Assembly: GCF_028283705.1 (NCBI RefSeq)
Contig: NZ_JAPWKD010000018.1
Location: 62,001-126,000, forward strand
From: Pantoea sp.
Lineage (GTDB): Bacteria > Pseudomonadota > Gammaproteobacteria > Enterobacterales > Enterobacteriaceae
Reading direction: 5' to 3'
DNA: 64,000 nt
A model generated the notes under the pieces. That model saw only the letters and a program-made list of their open reading frames with translations, was not told the origin of the DNA and did not search any database. This document shows positions 57,602 to 64,000 of the stretch, in pieces (position 1 is the stretch's first letter; every line of letters begins with the position of its first letter). The position numbers and the translations under genes are program-made.

Positions 57602-57844
57602 ATATGCAAGGGCAGCGGGTAAAGTGATGTCCACACTTTGCCCGTTTGTGCTTTTGATCGGAAAAACCGCCTGATCCGTCAAGTGTAGATCGACGCCAAA
57701 GCCCATACTCACGCTACTTCCCATTAAAATAACGAGCGTTAATAAAATAGTTGACGCGCATACGGCTTTGGATCTAGCATTTACTTAACGGTTGTTAATT
57801 TAATGGCGACTGACCCTAATTTCATCTGCAAAGAGAGACAAATC

Positions 57845-58102
57845 ATGAAAAGCATTAAACTGACCCTGGCCGCTGTGGCCCTGTCATCAATCGCGTTTGG
57901 TACCATGGCTGCTGATCTGGTGAGCGAAGCACCAGTGAATCAACAACAAATTGGTGTGGTAAGCGCATCAGGTAGCACGGATTTGACATCGCTGGAGAAT
58001 CAACTGGCGGAGAAGGCGAGTGCTGCCGGAGCAAAGTCTTTCCGCATCACTTCGACCTCTGGCAACAACAACCTGCATGGCACCGCAGAACTCTATAAAT
58101 AA
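57845..58102 (+). CDS. BhsA/McbA-like DUF1471 peptide
   Basis: An 85-residue secreted protein with a signal peptide (LTLAAVALSSIAFGTMA) and one DUF1471 domain. The core (IGVVSASGSTDLTSLENQLA) and terminal HGTAELYK match the family. Homologues are induced by acid, metals, peroxide or biofilm growth and act in the envelope. I start at ATG 57845. The gene is divergent from a TetR regulator that is likely to control it and is followed by a textbook terminator. It is a small paralogue of ydgH. Confidence 0.85.
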   Translation: MKSIKLTLAAVALSSIAFGTMAADLVSEAPVNQQQIGVVSASGSTDLTSLENQLAEKASAAGAKSFRITSTSGNNNLHGTAELYK

Positions 58103-58111
58103 GAAGGGGCT

Positions 58112-58145
58112 GGCTTCAGATAACAGCGTATCTGAAGCCCTTTTT
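58112..58145 (+). terminator. Intrinsic terminator after the DUF1471 gene
   Basis: GGCTTCAGATA (58112-58122) pairs perfectly with TATCTGAAGCC (58129-58139), followed by CTTTTT. Confidence 0.9.
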
Positions 58146-58148
58146 CGA

Positions 58149-59333
58149 CTATCCGTTCGAACGCAACTGCGGATAGCGACGGAAGATGTAGATGCACCAG
58201 AACAACGCGACCAGACCAATTAACCCACCCACATTACCCACATCCGCCATGTTTAAATGCAGGCTAACCTGGTTCCCCAGCAGCGCTCCGGCACCAATAC
58301 CGATGTTATAAATGCCGGACATCAGCGACATCGCCACATCGGTCGCGTCTGGTGCCAGCGACAATACCCGCACCTGCATCGCCAGCCCGATCATCATCAT
58401 GGCCATACCCCAGAAGATACAGAGCGTGGCAATGGCTGCCGGACGCACGGCGGCAAAGATCAGCAAACCCATGCTCAAGGTAATCACGGCGATGGCCGCA
58501 ATCAGCAGGGCTGAGGGATATTTATTGCCGAGGGTACTGAACAGCACGCTACCGATAATCCCCGCAGAGCCGAACAGTAGCAGTAACAAGGTGGTGAAGT
58601 TCTCCCCGGAATTCGCTACCACTTGCATAAAGGGTTCGATATAGCTGTAGGCGGTATAATGGGCGGTCACCACCACTGTCACCAGCACATACATACTGAC
58701 CAGCGCCGGTCGGCGAAACAGCATCGGTACGCTGCTGAGCGATCCGGTGTGTTCGCTTGGCAGACGCGGCAGAATACGCACCAGTAACACCAGCAGCACC
58801 AGGGCAGACAAACCAATCATGCCAAAGGTGGTGCGCCAGCCCAGATACTGACCTACGACGCGGCCAATTGGCACCCCCAGGACCATCGCCAGCGCGGTGC
58901 CGGTTGCCAGCATACTCAGCGCCTGGGTCTTTTTACCCGCCGGAGCAACGCGTATCGCCAGCGACGCGGTAATCGACCAGAACACCGCATGGGCGAGGGC
59001 GATACCGATACGGGAGAGCACCAGTGAGGTGAAATCCCAGGCCACAGACGAAAGCACATGGCTGGCGATAAACAGCACGAACAGAATCGATAGCAGCAGG
59101 CGGCGTTCAATATTGCGCGTCAGCAACATCAGCGGCAGCGATAACAGCGCCACTACCCAGGCATAGATGGTCAGCATGATGCCGACATCAGCCGTTTTCA
59201 TCGAGTAGCTGGCGGCGATATCTGACAACAAGCCGACCGGCACAAATTCGGTGGTATTAAAGACAAAAGCGGCAATGGCCAGCAGCACCACGCGTAGCCA
59301 GGCCGTTTTACGGGAGACGGTTGTTGATTGCAT
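58149..59333 (-). CDS. sotB: SotB, sugar efflux MFS transporter
   Basis: The 394-residue twelve-helix transporter matches E. coli SotB (YdeA) over its length: [20 protein letters not shown] and [18 protein letters not shown] near the start, LPSEHTGSL in the central loop, and [20 protein letters not shown] late. SotB exports arabinose and other sugars such as IPTG in E. coli. I start at the ATG complementary to 59331-59333, as in homologues; an in-frame start at 59375 adds 14 residues. Neither has a good ribosome site. Confidence 0.9.
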   Translation of the reverse strand: MQSTTVSRKTAWLRVVLLAIAAFVFNTTEFVPVGLLSDIAASYSMKTADVGIMLTIYAWVVALLSLPLMLLTRNIERRLLLSILFVLFIASHVLSSVAWDFTSLVLSRIGIALAHAVFWSITASLAIRVAPAGKKTQALSMLATGTALAMVLGVPIGRVVGQYLGWRTTFGMIGLSALVLLVLLVRILPRLPSEHTGSLSSVPMLFRRPALVSMYVLVTVVVTAHYTAYSYIEPFMQVVANSGENFTTLLLLLFGSAGIIGSVLFSTLGNKYPSALLIAAIAVITLSMGLLIFAAVRPAAIATLCIFWGMAMMMIGLAMQVRVLSLAPDATDVAMSLMSGIYNIGIGAGALLGNQVSLHLNMADVGNVGGLIGLVALFWCIYIFRRYPQLRSNG

Positions 59334-59505
59334 TAATTTCAGATCAGTGAGCAGCAAATGAAGGGCGAAAGACACCCATGTAAAGTGACATCCATCACAA
59401 TTTGTGCCTATTGTGATGGATTAAAACGCGGAGGGAAACCTTCTAAGCGCGTTTTATTGCTGAATATTTTTTATCGCCAACGCTAAAGTCAATAGCCTGA
59501 GGTTA

Positions 59506-60045
59506 TCAGCCGCGTTTGCGTGCCGGCATTATGCGCAACAGCGTGTTGTCTTTGAATACGTAATGGTGCAGTAATGCTGCGGCTGCATGCAGGCCGATTA
59601 ACCAGTAACCGAGTGGAGCGAGGGTCTCATGCCAGCTGATCAGGCTATCGGCGAGATCAAAATTCGGGGTTGCGCTGACGGGCATCACCACGCCAAATAA
59701 TTGCCAGGGACGTCCATTCAGATACTTCGAGGTTACTCCCAGAATCGGCAATACCAGAAACAACGCGTACAGCAGAAGATGCATCAGGTTGGCTAAACCC
59801 TGTTGCCAGCGTGGCGGGGGCGGCAGGATATCGGGTGAAGCGTGACGATGGCGTAACACACCACGCGCCAGCATCAGTACCCATACCGATACACCGCAGC
59901 TATAGTGCGTCATTATCATCAGATTCCGCGCCCATGAACCACGCGGAACCAGACCGCGCAGTTCAATGGTGGTATAGGCAATGGCGATCAACAGCACTGT
60001 TAACCAGTGCAGGGCGATTTGTGACTTCGCGAATTTTTCCCGCAT
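59506..60045 (-). CDS. cybB: Cytochrome b561 (CybB)
   Basis: A 179-residue diheme membrane protein with four helices that passes electrons from ubiquinol and scavenges superoxide in E. coli. Heme-ligand histidines are expected in IALHWLTVLL (helix 1), MTHYSCGVSVW (helix 2) and LIGLHAAAALLHHYV (helix 4), which are all present. I use the ATG complementary to 60043-60045; a TTG one codon earlier is also open. Confidence 0.9.
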   Translation of the reverse strand: MREKFAKSQIALHWLTVLLIAIAYTTIELRGLVPRGSWARNLMIMTHYSCGVSVWVLMLARGVLRHRHASPDILPPPPRWQQGLANLMHLLLYALFLVLPILGVTSKYLNGRPWQLFGVVMPVSATPNFDLADSLISWHETLAPLGYWLIGLHAAAALLHHYVFKDNTLLRIMPARKRG

Positions 60046-60157
60046 CAACGATCCAACCTGAAGCCAGTTTTAGTGTCTCTAACATAGCGAAATGCCGCAG
60101 GAAAACTTAACAAAATGGCGCACCGCTGCGACGGAATCCAGGCCGGGATTATCAGAG

Positions 60158-60409
60158 TCACACCAGGTGTTTTAGCGCCACGTTATTCTGAGTCGTCAGG
60201 TTTTTTTTTACCAAAACCGGACAGCAATGTTCGCAGCCCATGGCGCTGGGGAAAAATTTACGCGCCTGCTGAATTGCGGCGTTAGCGGTATAAAAAGTGC
60301 CAAGAAAACGCCGTGCCGCGTCGGGGGGAAGGAAGGGACAGCCGGTGGCATGAACCACGTGATTGTCATTATAACCTGCGTGCTTATCGACATAATAATA
60401 GAGTCCCAT
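60158..60409 (-). CDS. Small Cys/His protein, possible metal-binding fold
   Basis: An 83-residue protein. Conserved-looking residues group as His20 and Cys24 (VVHATGCPFLPP) and Cys59, Cys62 and Cys63 (GCEHCC), separated by a helix (LGTFYTANAAIQQARKFFP). The HxxxC...CxxC pattern resembles short zinc-binding modules, including the Ada-type arrangement. It is inference; no function is known. No signal peptide or membrane helix. It stands alone between cybB and ynfM, and I do not recognise a named E. coli homologue. Confidence 0.6.
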   Translation of the reverse strand: MGLYYYVDKHAGYNDNHVVHATGCPFLPPDAARRFLGTFYTANAAIQQARKFFPSAMGCEHCCPVLVKKNLTTQNNVALKHLV

Positions 60410-60536
60410 CTGACTTCCTCGTTGCTGTGAAAAAAAAGTCTAACAATAGTTGGAATAGAACAAATTATAGCTAGCAATTGATATTTTGTTTTGATTGGGA
60501 CTAAAGGTTTATCAGGAAGTGTTTTTTGCGTGGGAA

Positions 60537-60558
60537 AACGGGGCGCAATGACCCCGTT
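60537..60558 (-). terminator. Terminator after ynfM
   Basis: AACGGGG (60537-60543) and CCCCGTT (60552-60558) form a 7-bp stem; on the minus strand it is followed by TTCCC. Confidence 0.5.
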
Positions 60559-60574
60559 ATAAAGATGCAGGCTA

Positions 60575-61831
60575 CTACAGTTTACGGCACTGCAAACGCC
60601 AGCCGACCAGCAAAGCCAGCACCAGCAGCATGCTGATAAACAGCGTAACGCCGCTCCAGCCAAAGCTGTGCCAGAACACGCCACCTAAGGTACCGGCGAC
60701 ACTGGAACCCGCGTAGTAACTGAAGAGATAGAGGGATGATGCCTGGCCTTTTGCACGACGGGCGCGCGGACCAATCCAGCCGCTGGCAACCGAGTGAGCG
60801 GCAAAGAAACCTGCGGTAAACAGCATCATGCCGGGCAGGATAATCCACAACGTATTGAATGCTGTCAGTAATAATCCGCACAGCATGATGGCGGTGGCAG
60901 CGATCATCACCGGACCGCGTCCAAAGCGACTGGTCATGGCACCGGCTTTTGGCGAACTCCAGGAGCCCGTCAGATAGACCACAGAGAGCAATCCCACCAC
61001 TGCCTGGCTGAGAAACCACGGGGCACTTAACAGGCGGTAGCCAATGTAGTTGAACAGGGTGACAAATGCGCCCATCAGCAGAAAACCTTCGGCGAACAAC
61101 AGCGGCAAGCCCTTATCTCGCCAGTGCAGACGGAAATTGATCAGCAGGTTATGTGGACGCAGAGAAGCCGGGCGGAAATGACGCGAAGCAGGCAGGATTT
61201 TCCAGAACATCAACGCGGAAGCCAGCGAAAAACAGCCAATCACCCCAATGGCAATGCGCCATGAAAACAGATCGGTCAGCACCCCGGTCAGCAGACGTCC
61301 GCTCATCCCGCCAATCGAGTTACCGCTGATATACAGCCCCATCGAGAAGGCGATCACGCGTGGATGAATCTCTTCGCTCAGGTAAGTCATCCCGACCGCA
61401 GCCACACCACTGAGCGATAAACCAATCAACGCACGCATCAGCAGGATGCCGTGCCAGCTGGTCATCATGGCAGAAATGACGGTACAGATGGCCGCCAGCA
61501 TCAGTGCGGTGACCATCACCGATTTGCGACCAATAGCATCCGACAGCGGGCCAGTGACCAGCAATCCCAGTGCCATCAGGGCAGTCGAAAGTGACAGCGA
61601 GATACTACTGGCCGCTGGCGATACACCAAACTGCTGGGAAAGCACGGGCAGAATAGGCTGGACGCAATAGAGCAGGGCAAAGGTGGCAAGACCGGCAGAG
61701 AACAGGGCAAGGGTAACACGCATAAATTGCGGCGAACCACGTTCAATCCATGTTGCTGATGCGGGAACTGAGGCAGGCACAACGGATACTTCGTCCTCGT
61801 CGAGTGTCACAGCCTGAGAAGAGCGACTCAC
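60575..61831 (-). CDS. ynfM: YnfM, MFS transporter
   Basis: A 418-residue MFS protein with twelve helices that matches E. coli YnfM. Visible signatures are VTGPLSDAIGRKSVMVTALM in the 2-3 loop and FVTLFNYIGYRLLSAPW in the second half. The cytoplasmic N-terminal extension is acidic (TLDEDEVSV). Its substrate is unproven, although related proteins export drugs or arabinose. It is divergent from the LysR gene ynfL, as in E. coli. Confidence 0.9.
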   Translation of the reverse strand: MSRSSQAVTLDEDEVSVVPASVPASATWIERGSPQFMRVTLALFSAGLATFALLYCVQPILPVLSQQFGVSPAASSISLSLSTALMALGLLVTGPLSDAIGRKSVMVTALMLAAICTVISAMMTSWHGILLMRALIGLSLSGVAAVGMTYLSEEIHPRVIAFSMGLYISGNSIGGMSGRLLTGVLTDLFSWRIAIGVIGCFSLASALMFWKILPASRHFRPASLRPHNLLINFRLHWRDKGLPLLFAEGFLLMGAFVTLFNYIGYRLLSAPWFLSQAVVGLLSVVYLTGSWSSPKAGAMTSRFGRGPVMIAATAIMLCGLLLTAFNTLWIILPGMMLFTAGFFAAHSVASGWIGPRARRAKGQASSLYLFSYYAGSSVAGTLGGVFWHSFGWSGVTLFISMLLVLALLVGWRLQCRKL

Positions 61832-61925
61832 GGAAAATCCTTAAGATTATGAAGGTATTGATATCGTAGGAAAGGTTGAATAGGTTGTACAATATATTAA
61901 TAATCTCGAATGAGACGTTTAAAAT

Positions 61926-62822
61926 ATGAATATCGAACTGCGTCATCTGCGCTATTTCATTGCCGTGGCTGAAGAGTTGCATTTTGGTCGTGCTGCTCAG
62001 CGCCTGAATATTTCACAGCCGCCGCTCAGCCAGCAGATCCAGCAGCTGGAACAGGAGATTGGTGCGCAGCTGTTTACCCGTACCAATCGCAGCGTGCAAC
62101 TGACCGCCGCCGGGCAGCAGTTTTTACTGGATGCGCGCGGGATCATGCTGCAGGTCGAACAGGCCGCCAGCCGTGCCGTCCGGTTGCATAATGGTCAGGA
62201 AGGGGAGCTGCGCATCGGTTTTACCTCATCCGCGCCTTTTACCGGGCTGGTTTCTGATGCGCTCTACCATTTCCGTCAGCGCTGGCCGGAAGTCCATATT
62301 CAGATGCAGGAGATCAACACCCGGCAGCAACTGGCACCGTTGCATGAAGGACGCCTCGACCTGGGTGTGATGCGCAATACACCGTTGCCTGCTGATTTGC
62401 AGCATCAATTGTTGCTGCGTGAGCCGCTCTGTGCGGTGGTGCATTGGGCGCATCCGCTGGCCGATGCCGAGTCCATCTCCATCCAGGCGTTGGCCAATGA
62501 ACCCTTTGTTTTCTTTGATCCCCAGGGCGGCACTGCCTTATATGGTGAGATTCTTGCCTTGCTGCATCGTTACCAGATCAAACCTTTCGTAACCCAGGAA
62601 GTCGGTGAGGCGATGACCATTCTCGGGCTGGTAGCGACCGGGCTGGGGGTGTCGATATTACCCGCGTCGTTTCGCCGCGCACGGCTGGCTGATGTGGTAT
62701 GGCTACCGCTGCATGAAAGCGATGCACTTTCGGAGGTATGGCTGGTGTGGTCAGCCACCCGCGAACCCAGTGCGCAGATGGCGAATATGATGATGCTTTT
62801 ACAGCGCAATGCTGAAACTTAA
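61926..62822 (+). CDS. ynfL: YnfL, LysR-type regulator
   Basis: A 298-residue LysR regulator, close in length to E. coli YnfL. The helix-turn-helix is MNIELRHLRYFIAVAEELHF followed by GRAAQRLNISQPPLSQQIQQ. The effector domain begins near residue 90 (LRIGFTSSAPFTGLV). It probably controls the divergent ynfM, 94 bp away. Confidence 0.9.
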   Translation: MNIELRHLRYFIAVAEELHFGRAAQRLNISQPPLSQQIQQLEQEIGAQLFTRTNRSVQLTAAGQQFLLDARGIMLQVEQAASRAVRLHNGQEGELRIGFTSSAPFTGLVSDALYHFRQRWPEVHIQMQEINTRQQLAPLHEGRLDLGVMRNTPLPADLQHQLLLREPLCAVVHWAHPLADAESISIQALANEPFVFFDPQGGTALYGEILALLHRYQIKPFVTQEVGEAMTILGLVATGLGVSILPASFRRARLADVVWLPLHESDALSEVWLVWSATREPSAQMANMMMLLQRNAET

Positions 62823-62957
62823 TCCAGTAGGTGAGAAAAACACCAGGCTTTATGTGCGATAAATCACATATCTAATCAAATATTTGGCGCTATCCGCCAT
62901 TCTGCCGCACCATAGTTGCTATTTATTTAGAAGCGCGAAAATAACCGGGAGCAGGGC

Positions 62958-64000
62958 GTGAATCAGGACAGTCAACCTGGCCACATTGACCAGATAAAGC
63001 AGACCAATGCAGGCGTGGTTTACCGACTGATCGATCATTTCGGCCCGATTTCGCGTATAGAACTTTCCAAACGCGCCCAGCTGGCGCCTGCCAGCATCAC
63101 CAAAATCGTCCGTGAAATGCTGGATGCGCATCTGGTTCAGGAAACCGAGTTTCAGGAAGCGGGCAGCCGTGGACGTCCGGCTATCGGCCTGCTGCTGGAT
63201 ACCCTGGCCTGGCACTATCTGGCGGTGCGTATTCAGCCTGGTCACATCACCCTGACATTGCGCGACCTCAGTAGCCGAGCCTTGCAGGAGGAGCGTCTGC
63301 CACTGATCGTCGGTCCGGACAAGCCGTTGTTGCAGGAGCTGCTGGAACTGATCGATGCCTTTTTTATCCGTCATCAGAAAAAACTGGAGCGCCTGACGGC
63401 TATCGCCATCACGCTGCCGGGCCTGATTAACGCCGCATCCGGTGTTGTGCACCGTATCCCCGGTTACGATATTGAGGATATGCCGCTGGGCGAGACCCTG
63501 TCGCAACGCAGCGGTGTGCCGGTTTTCGTGCAGCATGATATTTCCGCCTGGACTCTGGCTGAATCGCTATTTGGCGCATCACGCGGGGCGCAGGACGTGA
63601 TTCAGATTGTGATTGATGAAACGGTGGGAGCCGGGGTGATTACCGGTGGACAATTGCTGCACAAGAGCGGGCGGGCGCTGGTGGAAATTGGTCACACGCA
63701 AATTGATCCTTATGGTCAGCAGTGTTACTGCGGCAATCATGGCTGCCTGGAAACCGTCGCCAGCATTGGCAGCTTGCTCAATCTGGCGAAATTGCGCCTG
63801 CCGACCCAGCCGGAGAGCCGCCTGCACGCGGCCCCGCTGACGATTGAAACCTTGTGCCAGGCTGCACAGCAGGGCGACCGTCTGGCGAGCGATGTCATTG
63901 CCGGGGTCGGGCATCATATTGGCCGCATGCTGGCAATGATGGTTAATATCTTCAATCCACGCCAAATTCTCATCGGTTCTCCCCTCAATCAGGCCGCTGA
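62958..64000 (+). CDS. mlc: Mlc, glucose-responsive repressor (truncated by window edge)
   Basis: Mlc (DgsA) represses ptsG, ptsHI, manXYZ and malT, and is sequestered by unphosphorylated EIICB-Glc. The visible 347 codons start at GTG 62958, with GGGAG 6 bp upstream; E. coli Mlc also starts GTG. The helix-turn-helix is RIELSKRAQLAPASITKIV, and the ROK zinc motif is CYCGNHGCLE (cysteines near residues 256, 258 and 263). VIDETVGAGVI and IFNPRQILIGSP are also family motifs. Only the last part of the C-terminal domain is missing. It follows ynfL as in E. coli. Confidence 0.95.
   Translation, partial: MNQDSQPGHIDQIKQTNAGVVYRLIDHFGPISRIELSKRAQLAPASITKIVREMLDAHLVQETEFQEAGSRGRPAIGLLLDTLAWHYLAVRIQPGHITLTLRDLSSRALQEERLPLIVGPDKPLLQELLELIDAFFIRHQKKLERLTAIAITLPGLINAASGVVHRIPGYDIEDMPLGETLSQRSGVPVFVQHDISAWTLAESLFGASRGAQDVIQIVIDETVGAGVITGGQLLHKSGRALVEIGHTQIDPYGQQCYCGNHGCLETVASIGSLLNLAKLRLPTQPESRLHAAPLTIETLCQAAQQGDRLASDVIAGVGHHIGRMLAMMVNIFNPRQILIGSPLNQAA

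Noticed and set aside
60208..60684. 158-residue minus-strand frame overlapping the small Cys/His gene and the end of ynfM
   Set aside because: It runs through a terminator and two better-supported genes in other frames and lacks any domain.

Overview
The window is chromosomal DNA of an enterobacterium, most likely Erwiniaceae and Pantoea-like. Many proteins match Escherichia coli proteins almost end to end (HrpA, PntA/PntB, Fnr, YdgI, YdgH, RhaT/B/A/D/M, Mlc, SotB, YnfM). Gene order matches E. coli only in blocks (ydbH-ynbE-ydbL; asr-ydgU-ydgD; rstA-rstB; ydgI-ydgH-pntAB; uspE-fnr-smrA; rhaT-rhaRS-rhaBADM; ynfM-ynfL-mlc), and these blocks are reshuffled and separated by accessory genes. I saw no tRNA, rRNA, CRISPR array, insertion sequence, integrase or complete prophage. 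The genus call is inference from protein similarity and gene content.

Layout. 0-3.3 kb: the 5' end of ttcA, an AT-rich polytopic membrane protein, and a FAD monooxygenase behind a perfect Fur-type palindrome. 3.3-18.3 kb: nifJ (pyruvate:flavodoxin oxidoreductase), ydbJ, ldhA, ydbH-ynbE-ydbL (envelope lipid transport), azoR, hrpA (whose 3' end looks frameshifted), ydgD, the tiny ydgU, and the acid-shock gene asr. 18.3-25 kb: an M32 carboxypeptidase behind rstAB, an unknown gene, ydgI and ydgH. 25-31 kb: pntAB, uspE, fnr, smrA, that is, redox balance and oxygen response.

31-48 kb is the accessory, catabolic part. It holds a LysR regulator with an aromatic/dicarboxylate-type MFS transporter, an HglS-like 2-oxoadipate dioxygenase/decarboxylase, a DoxX protein and a carboxylesterase; a chemoreceptor with a recognisable sigma-28 promoter; a LysR regulator divergent from an aminotransferase plus an orphan periplasmic binding protein; a PepT-like peptidase; and a LysR regulator divergent from an M20 peptidase plus an MHS-family transporter. 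47-57 kb is a rhamnose region: aldA (lactaldehyde dehydrogenase), the small membrane protein yoaK, rhaT, rhaSR and rhaBADM. Transport, isomerisation, phosphorylation, aldol cleavage and oxidation of the resulting lactaldehyde are therefore all encoded within 10 kb. 57-64 kb: a TetR regulator with a BhsA-like secreted peptide, sotB, cybB, a small Cys/His protein, ynfM/ynfL, and mlc cut by the window edge.

Regulatory sites I could read directly: a Fur box, a RstA box before asr (rstAB lies a few kb away), an FNR-like palindrome before fnr, LysR-type palindromes in three divergent promoters, a CRP site and an inverted repeat between rhaS and rhaB, and a 26-bp perfect palindrome before ydgH. A short palindromic repeat family recurs at gene ends. 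I found no wholly new system. The strongest leads are the oxoadipate-type cluster, the unexplained leader before rhaT, the ydgH palindrome and the hrpA 3' frameshift.
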